Assembly (NCBI GenBank): GCA_945865365.1
Contig: CAMBDL010000011.1
Span: 1 to 49,059, forward strand
Direction: 5' to 3'
Length of the DNA stretch: 49,059 nt
DNA from: Streptomyces griseus
GTDB taxonomy: Bacteria; Actinomycetota; Actinomycetes; Nanopelagicales; Nanopelagicaceae
Part shown: positions 26,292-38,162 of the stretch, piece by piece
Numbering within the stretch: position 1 is the stretch's first letter
Layout: the number at the start of each line of letters is the position of its first letter
Program-made: the position numbers and the translations under genes
Notes under the pieces: generated by a model
Database searches by the model: none
What the model was told of the DNA's origin: nothing
The model's input: only the letters and a program-made list of their open reading frames with translations

Positions 26292-26984
26292 TTACCGACC
26301 GATTAGGCGCAAAAGCCCCCAGGATGTAATCCGAAGGACGGCCTCTAAGGCAATTGCCCCCGACATCTTTGACTGGCCATGGGCCCGTTCGATGAAGGTA
26401 ATAGGTATCTCCCCCACCGTTGCCCCGCAAGCAATCGCCCGCCGGGTCATTTCGATCTGAAAGCAGTAGCCCTCGCTCTTGATTGTGGCAAGATCCATTC
26501 GCCGCAGCAGATCAGCGCTATAGATTCGAAAGCCAGACGTTGTATCTTTTACATCAAGGGATAAGAGCAGGTTGGCGTAGGCATTTGCGCCTTTGGATAA
26601 GTACTCGCGAAACTTGCTCCAATTTTCAATGGCTCCATCGGCAACCCAGCGCGATCCAATCAAGAGCTCATTCGTGCCGATCCACTCCATCATGATCTCT
26701 AAATCCCGCACCTGGTGTGAACCATCGGCATCCATCTCAATAACGTTGGCATATCCACGAGTGAGCGCAATAGCAAAGCCAGTGCGATAGGCGCTGCCCA
26801 ACCCCATCTTTGAGGTACGAGAAATAACTTCAACTCCATGTGCTAAACAAACCTGGGCAGTGCCATCAGGTGAGCCATCATCGATTACCAAAATATCTAC
26901 AGGCAAATTCTTTAAGGCATCTAGTAATGAACCGATGCTCTCGACCTCGTTATAGGTAGGTATGACAACTAGTGATGTATTCAT
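26292..26984 (-). CDS. GT2-family polyprenol-phosphate mannose/glucose synthase-like glycosyltransferase
   Basis: The 230-residue protein is a family 2 glycosyltransferase of the dolichol-phosphate mannose synthase type: VVIPTYNEVESIGSLL at the N-terminus, VIDDGSPDGTA, the metal-binding EMDADGSHQ and the KDTTSGFRIY and ERAHGQSKMSG segments. It has no C-terminal membrane anchor, unlike the DPMS subfamily with tail segments. In mycobacteria the homologous domain (Ppm1) makes polyprenol-phosphomannose for lipoglycans and protein mannosylation. The start overlaps the xerC end, so it is cotranscribed with xerC. The exact sugar is not determined. Confidence 0.85.
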   Translation of the reverse strand: MNTSLVVIPTYNEVESIGSLLDALKNLPVDILVIDDGSPDGTAQVCLAHGVEVISRTSKMGLGSAYRTGFAIALTRGYANVIEMDADGSHQVRDLEIMMEWIGTNELLIGSRWVADGAIENWSKFREYLSKGANAYANLLLSLDVKDTTSGFRIYSADLLRRMDLATIKSEGYCFQIEMTRRAIACGATVGEIPITFIERAHGQSKMSGAIALEAVLRITSWGLLRLIGR

Positions 26985-27895
26985 GCGCGTGGATGTGCCT
27001 GCTTAAATACTTTTTGCAATCGAGCCGTTGATACGTGCGTATAAATCTGAGTTGTAGCAAGAGAAGCATGGCCCAAAATCTCCTGCACTGTTCGCAGATC
27101 GGCGCCACCTTCTAATAAATGCGTAGCTGCCGAATGGCGCAGCGCATGCGGCCCCATTCGCTCAATACCTTCAATGGCAGATAACGCTTCGTAGACAACG
27201 GTGCGCACGGTGCGCTGATCTATGCGCTTACCACGAGCACCGAGAAAAACAGCTTGAGCAGATTGCTCATTCATTATTGCTGCTCTGCCATCCTTGAGCC
27301 ACACTTGCAGCGCTTTTACTGCAGGTCGCCCCATAGGGATAGTGCGCTCTTTATTTCCTTTACCTAAAACTCTAATTGTGTTGCGGTTGTAATCAATATC
27401 GCCAATATCTAGACCGCATAATTCACCTACGCGCGCACCCGTTGCATACAACAGTTCCAGCATTGCAACATCGCGCAGGGCAATTGGTGTCTCTTCTTCG
27501 CCTGCCCGCATTGCCATTGAATCCATCGCCAACTTAGCGTCGTTGATATCTAACACTCCTGGCAGAGTTCGATGAGCTTTTGGGGTTGCAAGAGATACAC
27601 CAACATCGGTTGCCGCATATTTATTCTTAAGCGCCCACTTAGTAAACAATCGAACCGAAACTGCTCGACGCGAAAGTGTTGTGCGTGCTCCGCCTTTTAT
27701 CTGCTGATTGGCTAGCCATGAACGTAGATGCGATAACTGCAGCTCAGAAATATCAGATACTCCCAGTGCTTCCACATGGTCAAAGAGTGATCGTAAGTCG
27801 CCCATATAGGCCCGCACCGTATGAACTGAAAGGTTACGCTCAACCTCTAGGTGGCGTTGAAAAGTAACCAACATCTTTTCATATTGATCGTTCAC
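26981..27895 (-). CDS. xerC: Tyrosine recombinase XerC
   Basis: XerC/XerD-type recombinases resolve chromosome dimers at dif. The catalytic set is complete: Arg155 (ATGARVGE), Lys179 (VLGKGNK), His250 and Arg253 (HALRHSA), His276 (LGHAS) and the nucleophile Tyr285 (IYTHVS). The N-terminal SAM-like DNA-binding domain covers roughly residues 5-90. I chose the GTG at 27895, giving the family length of 304; a TTG at 27940 would lie inside cimA. A TAAAGT box ends seven bases before the GTG. xerC close to rpsB is a common actinobacterial layout. Confidence 0.93.
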   Translation of the reverse strand: MNDQYEKMLVTFQRHLEVERNLSVHTVRAYMGDLRSLFDHVEALGVSDISELQLSHLRSWLANQQIKGGARTTLSRRAVSVRLFTKWALKNKYAATDVGVSLATPKAHRTLPGVLDINDAKLAMDSMAMRAGEEETPIALRDVAMLELLYATGARVGELCGLDIGDIDYNRNTIRVLGKGNKERTIPMGRPAVKALQVWLKDGRAAIMNEQSAQAVFLGARGKRIDQRTVRTVVYEALSAIEGIERMGPHALRHSAATHLLEGGADLRTVQEILGHASLATTQIYTHVSTARLQKVFKQAHPRA

Positions 27896-27902
27896 AGGTA
27901 AA

Positions 27903-27908
27903 ACTTTA
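27903..27908 (-). promoter_or_regulatory. TAAAGT box before xerC (possible leaderless promoter)
   Basis: TAAAGT fits TAnnnT and ends seven bases before the chosen GTG start of xerC, which lacks a good ribosome-binding site. Its first three bases are the cimA stop codon. No -35 box is evident. Confidence 0.3.
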
Positions 27909-29495
27909 CTCGGGCTTACGTCCTTGACGCAGTAAGCCAAAGGTCAATGCATCCTCTAGCGCCATTGCCGAAGCGGCAATAACGTTTTCATGCACACCCA
28001 CGGTATTCCACTCGCCTTTGCCATCGCTCGTTTCAACTAATACTCGAGTTATAGCACCAGTACCTAGGCGACCTTCCAGAATTCGTACCTTGTAATCGGT
28101 TAGCTCTAAAACCTCTAACTCTGGGTAAAGCTGCTTTAAACCCGTTCGTAAGGCGTTATCAAATGCGTTCACTGGGCCGTTGCCGATTCCTGAACAGATT
28201 ATTTTTTTACCCATCGCAGTCACGGTGACTTCGGCCTTAGTGAGAATGCTTTGATCTTGGGCACGCTCAACTGTTGTTAACCAGTGTTCGATTGTAAAGA
28301 AAGTCGGACGCTTGCCGTTGATTTCTTCGTGTGCCAAAAGTTCAAATGATGCATCTGCTGCCTCAAAGGTAAAGCCGCGAGACTCCATCTCTTTTACCCG
28401 CTCAACAATTCGACCAATAAGCTCTTTATCGCCACCTAAATCAACACCGAGTTCTTGAGACTTTAATTCAATTGATGCGCGACCTGCCATGTCACTGACT
28501 AGCATGCGCATGTCATTGCCTACCGATGATGGATCTTCATGTTGGTACAAAGATGGATCAATTTTAATTGCACTCGCATGTAAACCTGCTTTATGAGCAA
28601 AGGCTGAAACGCCAACATATGGTTGGCGGGCGCTAGATGAAACATTTGTCACTTCAGCAATTGCATGCGAGATTCTGAAAGCTTCTTGTAGAGCATTTTT
28701 CGGCAAGACTAATTGATTCTTTTTTAATTCAAGATTTGCAATGATGGTGACAAGGTCGGCGTTACCTGTTCGTTCGCCATAGCCATTCAAAGTTCCCTGC
28801 ACATGTGTTACACCGGCAGCAACGGCGGCCATTGAGTTTGCAACGGCGCACCCTGTGTCGTTGTGACAGTGAATTCCAAGTCGCGCAGAGCTCGCAGTGA
28901 GAACGTCATGAACGACTTGGGATAACTCATCGGGCAACATTCCACCGTTGGTATCGCATAATGCGATTACATCAGCGCCTGCTTCGGCGGCAACACGTAC
29001 AACTTCCAACGCATAGGCGCGGTTGATGCGATAACCATCAAAGAAGTGCTCGGCATCTAGAAAGACACGTTGACCTTCGGCTATTAAATGTGTGACTGAG
29101 TCACGGATCATCTCTAAATTTTCATCCAACGTAGTCTTGAGCGCTAAATCAACGTGGCGATCAAAGGCCTTGGCTACGAGTGTTACGGCCGATGCCCCAC
29201 TGTCTCGAAGTGCACCCAGGAGTACATCATCGGCGGCTTTTACATGGGGGCGACGAGTAGCGCCAAAGGCCACAAAGGTAGCGTTCTTAAGTACTAACTC
29301 TTTTTTAGCGCGCGCAAAGAACTCGGTATCTTTTGGATTAGCCCCTGGCCAACCGCCTTCGATAAATCCAACACCTAGATCATCTAAGTGTCGCGCAATC
29401 GTTAACTTGTCATGCACTGAGAGGTTTAAACCCTCTTGCTGCGCACCATCGCGCAACGTGGTGTCATAGATATGAAAGGCATCTGATACTGGCAT
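27906..29495 (-). CDS. cimA: (R)-citramalate synthase
   Basis: CimA condenses pyruvate and acetyl-CoA to citramalate, opening the threonine-independent route to 2-oxobutyrate and isoleucine. The 529-residue enzyme has the HMGL-like barrel with IYDTTLRDGAQQEG at the N-terminus, FIEGGWPGANPKD, and the metal-binding HCHNDTGCAVANS. The GWPGANPKD form and the total length favour CimA over LeuA or homocitrate synthase. The C-terminal allosteric domain (LTDYKVRILEGRLGTGAITRV) is present. The ATG follows the ilvE stop without a gap. Confidence 0.93.
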   Translation of the reverse strand: MPVSDAFHIYDTTLRDGAQQEGLNLSVHDKLTIARHLDDLGVGFIEGGWPGANPKDTEFFARAKKELVLKNATFVAFGATRRPHVKAADDVLLGALRDSGASAVTLVAKAFDRHVDLALKTTLDENLEMIRDSVTHLIAEGQRVFLDAEHFFDGYRINRAYALEVVRVAAEAGADVIALCDTNGGMLPDELSQVVHDVLTASSARLGIHCHNDTGCAVANSMAAVAAGVTHVQGTLNGYGERTGNADLVTIIANLELKKNQLVLPKNALQEAFRISHAIAEVTNVSSSARQPYVGVSAFAHKAGLHASAIKIDPSLYQHEDPSSVGNDMRMLVSDMAGRASIELKSQELGVDLGGDKELIGRIVERVKEMESRGFTFEAADASFELLAHEEINGKRPTFFTIEHWLTTVERAQDQSILTKAEVTVTAMGKKIICSGIGNGPVNAFDNALRTGLKQLYPELEVLELTDYKVRILEGRLGTGAITRVLVETSDGKGEWNTVGVHENVIAASAMALEDALTFGLLRQGRKPE

Positions 29496-30575
29496 TTACT
29501 TAACCACACTCATCCAATTATGTGAATCAGGTGCGGTGCCATGCTGAATCGCTAAAAGTGCATTTCGAATCTGCATGGTAATGACACCAGGTTGACCATC
29601 ACCAGTTACCCATGTTCCCATAGCGCTTTTCGCCTGACCAACTGGTGAAACAACAGCGGCGGTTCCACATGCAAAGATTTCGGTTATCTCACCGGATTTA
29701 ACACCATCGCGCCAGTCATCGATACTGAGCATGACTTCCTCGGTCTTATACCCTAAATCTTTCGCTACGCTTAAAATTGAATCGCGAGTAATTCCTGGTA
29801 GCAAAGTTCCTGTGAGTTTTGGTGTAACAACAGTTGCATCAGCTCGGCTACCTTTAACAAAGTAGAGGTTCATGCCCCCCATCTCTTCGACCCATTTGCG
29901 CTCTTTAGCATCGATCCATACAACTTGATCACAGCCCTCTTTAGCCGCAGCTTTTTGTGCAACCAACGATGCTGCGTAGTTTCCACCACACTTAGCCTCA
30001 CCAGTTCCGCCCAGGGCGGCACGCACATACTCTGTTGAGATCCACACCGAGACTGCCTTTGATGGATCAAAGTAAGCACCCGCTGGTGTAGCAATCAACA
30101 TATACAAAGCTTTATTTGATGGTCGAACACCTAAACCAACTTCAGTTGCAATCATAAATGGACGAATATATAAAGCCTCACCAATTTTACTTGGGACCCA
30201 ACCGCCGTCTTGCTTTAGTAATGCATCAACTGTCTCCAGAAAAAGAACCTCTGGCATCTCAGGCAAAGCTAAGCGGGCCGCTGATTTAGCAAAGCGTTTG
30301 GCATTGGCATCTGGACGAAAAAGTGCAATCGAGCCATCGGGTTGGCGATAAGCCTTTAACCCTTCAAAGATCTCTTGACCGTAATGAAAAACTGCCGTTG
30401 CTGGATCTAAAGAGATTGGGCCATAAGGCTTTAACTCTGGCTCTCCCCAACCATCTTTTTCACTCCACTCACACACAACCATATGGTCGGTGTAGTACTT
30501 ACCAAAACCACCTTCGGCAACTAGCGCATCTCGCGTGGCTGCATCTTTGGCGTGTGGGTTAAGTGTTATTTTCAT
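29496..30575 (-). CDS. ilvE: Branched-chain amino acid aminotransferase
   Basis: IlvE makes the last step to valine, leucine and isoleucine, transferring the amino group from glutamate. The 359-residue PLP enzyme is class IV: FHYGQEIFEGLKAYR, the YIRPFMIATEVGLGV segment, KCGGNYAASLVAQ and EEMGGMNLYFV are the typical features of the actinobacterial type. It lies four bases after leuB and is followed directly by cimA, so the three are cotranscribed. Confidence 0.96.
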   Translation of the reverse strand: MKITLNPHAKDAATRDALVAEGGFGKYYTDHMVVCEWSEKDGWGEPELKPYGPISLDPATAVFHYGQEIFEGLKAYRQPDGSIALFRPDANAKRFAKSAARLALPEMPEVLFLETVDALLKQDGGWVPSKIGEALYIRPFMIATEVGLGVRPSNKALYMLIATPAGAYFDPSKAVSVWISTEYVRAALGGTGEAKCGGNYAASLVAQKAAAKEGCDQVVWIDAKERKWVEEMGGMNLYFVKGSRADATVVTPKLTGTLLPGITRDSILSVAKDLGYKTEEVMLSIDDWRDGVKSGEITEIFACGTAAVVSPVGQAKSAMGTWVTGDGQPGVITMQIRNALLAIQHGTAPDSHNWMSVVK

Positions 30576-30579
30576 AGTC

Positions 30580-31613
30580 TTATAGCGCTGCGACTAGCGC
30601 ATCTCCTACCTCGCTTGTGCTTCGCTTTTTATCGGCACGCGTTAAAAGATCCGATGCAACTGCGCGTTCAATGTCGCGCGCAGCATCGGTATAACCCAAG
30701 TGATCTAACATCATTGCTACAGACATAACTGTGGCCGTTGGATCGGCAATGTTCTTGCCGGCGATATCAGGTGCTGAGCCATGTACGGGTTCAAACATCG
30801 ATGGAAACTTGCGCGTTGGATTGATATTGCCAGATGCGGCAAGTCCAATACCACCACAAATTGCAGCAGCGATATCGGTCAAGATGTCACCAAATAAATT
30901 ATCGGTAACGACTACATCAAAGCGCTCGGGATGAGTAACAAAGAACATTGATGCAGCATCAACATGTAGATAATCAGTTGCAACCGTTGGATACTCTTTA
31001 GCTACTTCATCAAATGTACGAGTCCATAGACCACCAGCGCGAGTTAATACATTGTTCTTATGAACAAGGGTTAACTTTTTACGATCACGCTTGAGTGCAC
31101 GCTCGAATGCATCTCGAATAACTCGCTCGACCCCACGGCGAGTATTAAGACTCTCCTCCGTTGCGATTTCTGCATCAGTGCCTTCAGCTAAAACTCCGCC
31201 GGCGCCGACGTATGGGCCCTCTGTACCTTCACGTACAACAATAAAATCAATGGGGGCATTAGTTGCAAGCGGGCTAGTGACCCCAGGCATTAAGCGGGCT
31301 GGGCGTAAGTTGATGTAGTGATCAAAGGCAAAGCGCAGCTTTAATAAGAGTCCCCGCTCTAGAACACCACTAGGAACCGTTGGATCTCCGACTGCGCCAA
31401 GCAAAATAACATCTTTGGTTGCCAGCTCGGCCAGCGTTGCATCGGGTAGAACTTCACCCGTGCGATGCCAGTAGCCTGCGCCTAAATCGTAGGAAGTTTT
31501 GTTAAAGGTGAGGTCATATTTCTTTGACACTGCATCTAAAACTTTAAGGCCTTCCTTGACAACCTCAGGTCCAATTCCATCGCCTGCAATAACCGCTAAG
31601 TTAATAGTGTTCA

Positions 31614-31614
<1 letters not shown>
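30580..31614 (-). CDS. leuB: 3-isopropylmalate dehydrogenase
   Basis: LeuB oxidatively decarboxylates 3-isopropylmalate in leucine synthesis; the same enzyme can act on 3-methylmalate in the citramalate route to isoleucine, which fits cimA nearby. The 344-residue protein has [16 protein letters not shown] at the N-terminus, [23 protein letters not shown], and the metal/substrate segment [15 protein letters not shown] followed by [14 protein letters not shown]. Its start overlaps the serA stop (TTAATG). leuA and leuCD, needed for the pathway, are not in this window. Confidence 0.95.
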
Positions 31615-34538
<2,924 letters not shown>

Positions 34539-34539
34539 T

Positions 34540-36276
34540 TTATAACTCCTGTGAATCCCAGTCAGGCGCGGTTTCGCGCGCGATCATGATGTCGTCATTT
34601 GAGGCACCTGCTGCAACCATTGGCCACACCATTGCATCGCGGGAAACCCGAAAATCTACGACGACAGGTTGATCATTGATGCTCATCGCTTTTTCAATAG
34701 TTGCATCTACATCTTCTGGACGCTCACAACTTAAACCAACGCAGCCCATTGCCTCGGCCAACATAGGAAAATTTGGAACTCGCTTTGATTCAAGACTGGT
34801 ATTTGAATAGCGACCTTCGTAGAACAGTGTCTGCCATTGGCGAACCATTCCCAGTGATTCATTATTAATAATTGCAACTTTGATCGGAATGTTATTGAGT
34901 GCGCACGTCGTTAACTCTTGATTAGTCATTTGGAAACAACCATCGCCATCGATTGCCCACACCGTTGTATCTGGTGCGCCAACTTTAGCGCCCATGGCTG
35001 CGGGAACTGCATAACCCATCGTGCCAAGACCGCCTGAGTTCAACCAAGTGCGTGGATTCTCATAGGAGACAAACTGCGAGGCCCACATCTGATGTTGTCC
35101 AACTCCAGCTGCAAAAATTGTTTGTGGCCCAGATATTTTTCCTAAACGTTCAATCACGTACTGGGGTGCAAGTGAACCATCTGTTGGCATTGCATAACCC
35201 AATGGATAAGTCGCCTGTAAAGAGTTCACCTGAAGAAGCCAGGCAGATAAGTCGGGACGATTCTTGGCAAGGGCTATCTTTAATGCGGGAATCAAGGCAG
35301 CGATTGTGTATTTAAGATCGCCGAGAACTGCAACATCGGCGAAGCGGTTCTTACCGATTTCAGCGGGATCAATATCGGCGTGAATAACTTTGGCGTTGAC
35401 GGCAAAGGTCGAGAGCTTGCCAGTGACGCGATCATCAAAGCGCGCGCCTAAAGTAATAAGTAAATCTGCTTTTTGTAGGGCCGTAACGGCTGCAACCGTG
35501 CCGTGCATTCCAGGCATTCCAAGATTGAGTGCATGGCTATCAGGAAAAGCTCCACGTGCCATTAGCGTTGTAACAACGGGGGCTCCCAGTAACTGTGCTA
35601 GCTCCATTAATTCGCGTGAAGCATCAGCTTTAATTACTCCGCCGCCAACGTAAAAAACAGGCTTGCTGGACTGTGTAATTAAATCTGCGGCATCAGTAAT
35701 CGATTGTGCATCCGGCGCAAGTTTGGGCTTATAACCCTTCAATGACACCGAAGTTGGATATTTAAACTCCGTCATTTTTTGTAGAGCATCTTTGGCAATA
35801 TCAACTAGTACCGGCCCTGGTCGACCGGTACTGGCAATATGGAAAGCTTCGGCAATCGCGCGAGGAATATCGGCAGGATCGGTTATTAAATAATTATGTT
35901 TTGCAAATGGCATTGTGATGCCACGGATATCGGCTTCTTGGAAAGCATCGGTTCCAATTGCAGCTGATGGAACTTGACCAGTAATTGCAACAACTGGAAC
36001 TGAATCCATCGCCGCATCGGCAAGAGGAGTTACAAGATTTGTTGCACCTGGACCAGATGTAGCGATGCACACTCCCACTCGACCAGTGACTTGGGCATAA
36101 CCTGTTGCAGCATGGCCAGCACCTTGTTCGTGACGCACAAGAATGTGGCGAATCGAGCTTGAAAAGATTGGATCATAAGCAGGCAAGATTGCACCGCCTG
36201 GAATTCCAAACATGACATCGACGCCAGCGGCTTCTAACGATGCCACAAGTGAACTAGCTCCATTCATCTGACTCAT
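34540..36276 (-). CDS. ilvB: Acetolactate synthase large subunit
   Basis: IlvB is the thiamine diphosphate enzyme making acetolactate and acetohydroxybutyrate. The 578-residue protein has the N-terminal [17 protein letters not shown] with [15 protein letters not shown] (the catalytic glutamate is in HEQ), a central FAD-binding region and the C-terminal TPP motif [36 protein letters not shown] lies seven bases before the ATG. It heads the ilvB-ilvN-ilvC-serA-leuB-ilvE-cimA run and is preceded by a leader peptide and terminator hairpin. Confidence 0.97.
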   Translation of the reverse strand: MSQMNGASSLVASLEAAGVDVMFGIPGGAILPAYDPIFSSSIRHILVRHEQGAGHAATGYAQVTGRVGVCIATSGPGATNLVTPLADAAMDSVPVVAITGQVPSAAIGTDAFQEADIRGITMPFAKHNYLITDPADIPRAIAEAFHIASTGRPGPVLVDIAKDALQKMTEFKYPTSVSLKGYKPKLAPDAQSITDAADLITQSSKPVFYVGGGVIKADASRELMELAQLLGAPVVTTLMARGAFPDSHALNLGMPGMHGTVAAVTALQKADLLITLGARFDDRVTGKLSTFAVNAKVIHADIDPAEIGKNRFADVAVLGDLKYTIAALIPALKIALAKNRPDLSAWLLQVNSLQATYPLGYAMPTDGSLAPQYVIERLGKISGPQTIFAAGVGQHQMWASQFVSYENPRTWLNSGGLGTMGYAVPAAMGAKVGAPDTTVWAIDGDGCFQMTNQELTTCALNNIPIKVAIINNESLGMVRQWQTLFYEGRYSNTSLESKRVPNFPMLAEAMGCVGLSCERPEDVDATIEKAMSINDQPVVVDFRVSRDAMVWPMVAAGASNDDIMIARETAPDWDSQEL

Positions 36277-36314
36277 TTTCCAACTCCTTCCATGCTCGGT
36301 GTGGTGTGATTAAA

Positions 36315-36342
36315 CGAAAAAACCCTCAGATTAACTGAGGGT
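36315..36342 (-). terminator. Attenuator terminator upstream of ilvB
   Basis: On the minus strand ACCCTCAG and CTGAGGGT form a perfect 8-bp stem with loop TTAAT, followed at once by six T. It lies between a branched-chain leader peptide and the ilvB start, so it is placed to stop transcription when branched-chain amino acids are plentiful. Confidence 0.85.
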
Positions 36343-36343
36343 A

Positions 36344-36372
36344 GCGCGCGATCAAATTGCTAGATCACGCGC
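36344..36372 (-). promoter_or_regulatory. Second attenuator stem, adjoining the leader stop codon
   Basis: GCGCGTGATC and GATCGCGCGC form a 10-bp stem with one G-U pair and a nine-base loop. It starts two bases after the leader peptide stop codon and ends one base before the terminator stem. A ribosome stalled in the leader codons would lie close to its 5' arm, so this stem may report ribosome position; the switch itself is inferred. Confidence 0.6.
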
Positions 36373-36374
36373 CT

Positions 36375-36407
36375 TTAAATCACCACCACTACTAATGCTT
36401 TTGACAT
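36375..36407 (-). CDS. Branched-chain attenuator leader peptide (MSKALVVVVI)
   Basis: The ten-codon frame runs ATG to TAA and encodes MSKALVVVVI: one leucine, four consecutive valines and one isoleucine, exactly the three amino acids made by the operon. It is followed by two hairpins, the second a terminator with a T run. Either a GGAG nine bases upstream, or a leaderless start, could begin it: the candidate -10 box ends six bases before the ATG. Analogous leader peptides control ilvBNC in Corynebacterium. It is too short for ordinary gene calling. Confidence 0.85.
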   Translation of the reverse strand: MSKALVVVVI

Positions 36408-36413
36408 GGCTCT

Positions 36414-36442
36414 ATTCTCCAACAGCTTATGAATTGAGTCAA
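36414..36442 (-). promoter_or_regulatory. Promoter of the ilvB operon
   Basis: TTGACT (36442-36437) matches the -35 consensus at five of six bases. After exactly 17 bases GAGAAT (36419-36414) gives a four-of-six -10 match. Transcription would start at or next to the A of the leader peptide ATG. The perfect palindrome at 36446-36463 lies three bases upstream of the -35 box. Confidence 0.55.
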
Positions 36443-36445
36443 GGC

Positions 36446-36463
36446 GTGAGATGCCCATCTCAC
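36446..36463. promoter_or_regulatory. Perfect palindrome, possible operator
   Basis: GTGAGATGGGCATCTCAC reads on the minus strand as two 8-base arms around GG. It lies between the ilvD stop and the ilvB -35 box. No T run follows on either strand, so a transcription factor site is more likely than a terminator. I do not recognise the factor. Confidence 0.5.
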
Positions 36464-36474
36464 AATTTGAACAC

Positions 36475-38148
36475 TTAGTCGCAGACTGCACCCTTAGATG
36501 CTGAGCCCACCAACTGAGAGTATTTATGCAGAACTCCGCGGGTGTACTTATGGGTCAGCGGCTTCCAGCCAACTTTGCGGGCCTCTAACTCTTGGACATC
36601 AACCAGCAGGTCCATGGTGCGCTTTGTAATATCGATTCGAACGATATCGCCATCTTTCACAAATGCGATTGGTCCCCCATCTACGGCCTCTGGAGCAACA
36701 TGGCCAACACATAAGCCGGTTGAGCCGCCAGAGAAACGTCCATCGGTCAGTAACAAAGTCGATTTACCAAGCCCGGCGCCTTTGATTGCGCCAGTAATCA
36801 TGAGCATCTCACGCATACCAGGTCCACCCTTTGGACCTTCATAGCGAATAACCACAACGTCACCTGCTTGAATCGTTCCATTCTCAAGTGCATCCATGGC
36901 CGCTTGTTCGCGTTCAAATACACGTGCAGGTCCTTCAAACTTTTCGATTCCGATTCCAGCGGTCTTACATACCGCGCCTTCTGGTGCCAATGTTCCGCCC
37001 AGGATTGTGATTCCAACATCGGTGGATAAAGGCCTTGATGCTGCGCGCAAAATCTCTCCATCAGGATCTGGTGGATTGATATCGGCTAAGTTTTCAGCCA
37101 TCGTCTTACCAGTAACGGTTAAAACATCACCATGCAACATCTTTGCATCCAAAAGCGCTTTTAGAATTACTGGAACTCCTCCAACTTTATCCATATCACT
37201 CATGACAAAGCGGCCAAAGGGTTTTAAATCACCCAGCAATGGAACTTTAGAACCAATGCGATGAAAATCATTGAGCTCTAAGTCAACATCGGCCTCATGC
37301 GCAATTGCGAGCAAGTGCAGAACTGCATTTGTTGAACCACCTAGTGCCATCAAAATTGTGATTGCGTTTTCAAAGGCCTGCTTAGTTAAAATATCGCGGG
37401 TTGTAATTCCCGCGCGAATGAGTTCTACAACTGCTGCTCCTGATTGAACGGCAAATGCATCGCGGCGACGATCTACTGCAGGAGGCGCAGCCGAACCTGG
37501 AAGAGATAAACCAATTGCTTCGGCGATACTTGCCATGGTGTTAGCGGTATACATGCCACCACAGGCACCCTCACCTGGACAGATTGCACGCTCAATTTGA
37601 TCAACGCGCTCTTGTGTAATTAATCCGCGAGCACATGCACCTACGGCTTCAAAGGCATCGATAATTGTGACATCTTTTCCATCAACTTGTCCTGGCAATG
37701 TAGAGCCAGCGTAAACAAAAACACTTGCAACATCGATACGTGCAGCTGCCATCATCATTCCCGGAAGAGATTTATCACATCCGGCAAATGTAACCATTCC
37801 ATCGAAGCGCTCGGCCTGCATCACTGTTTCTACAGAATCGGCGATTACTTCTCGTGAGACTAATGAGAAGTGCATACCTTCGTGGCCCATTGAAATTCCA
37901 TCAGAGACTGAAATTGTGCCGAACTGCATGGGAAATCCCCCAGCATCAATAACGCCTTGCTTAGATGCTTTAGCTAAACGATCCAGAGATAAGTTACATG
38001 GCGTAATTTCATTCCATGATGATGCGATTCCAATTTGAGGCTTAACCCAATCCTGATCACCCATTCCAACTGCACGCAACATTCCTCGTGCAGGTGCTCG
38101 CTCTAATCCATCTGTAACTAATCCAGAGCGCGGTTTCATCGTCGACAT
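36475..38148 (-). CDS. ilvD: Dihydroxy-acid dehydratase
   Basis: IlvD makes the 2-keto acids of valine and isoleucine by dehydration, with an iron-sulfur cluster. The 557-residue protein has [35 protein letters not shown] and [19 protein letters not shown], holding the three cluster cysteines, and [19 protein letters not shown] near the C-terminus. It is upstream of the ilvB attenuator and so is not under it. The ATG has no Shine-Dalgarno; TAGACT ends seven bases upstream. Confidence 0.97.
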   Translation of the reverse strand: MSTMKPRSGLVTDGLERAPARGMLRAVGMGDQDWVKPQIGIASSWNEITPCNLSLDRLAKASKQGVIDAGGFPMQFGTISVSDGISMGHEGMHFSLVSREVIADSVETVMQAERFDGMVTFAGCDKSLPGMMMAAARIDVASVFVYAGSTLPGQVDGKDVTIIDAFEAVGACARGLITQERVDQIERAICPGEGACGGMYTANTMASIAEAIGLSLPGSAAPPAVDRRRDAFAVQSGAAVVELIRAGITTRDILTKQAFENAITILMALGGSTNAVLHLLAIAHEADVDLELNDFHRIGSKVPLLGDLKPFGRFVMSDMDKVGGVPVILKALLDAKMLHGDVLTVTGKTMAENLADINPPDPDGEILRAASRPLSTDVGITILGGTLAPEGAVCKTAGIGIEKFEGPARVFEREQAAMDALENGTIQAGDVVVIRYEGPKGGPGMREMLMITGAIKGAGLGKSTLLLTDGRFSGGSTGLCVGHVAPEAVDGGPIAFVKDGDIVRIDITKRTMDLLVDVQELEARKVGWKPLTHKYTRGVLHKYSQLVGSASKGAVCD

Positions 38149-38155
38149 GGTTACT

Positions 38156-38161
38156 AGTCTA
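38156..38161 (-). promoter_or_regulatory. TAGACT box before ilvD (possible leaderless promoter)
   Basis: TAGACT fits TAnnnT and ends seven bases before an ATG without a ribosome-binding site, in the 14-base gap after gatB. It would let ilvD be transcribed separately from gatB. Confidence 0.35.
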
Positions 38162-38162
38162 A

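Noticed and set aside
26981-27895. Integrase of a mobile element
   Set aside because: The complete XerC features, its length and its place near rpsB fit the chromosomal dimer-resolution recombinase; no element borders are seen.
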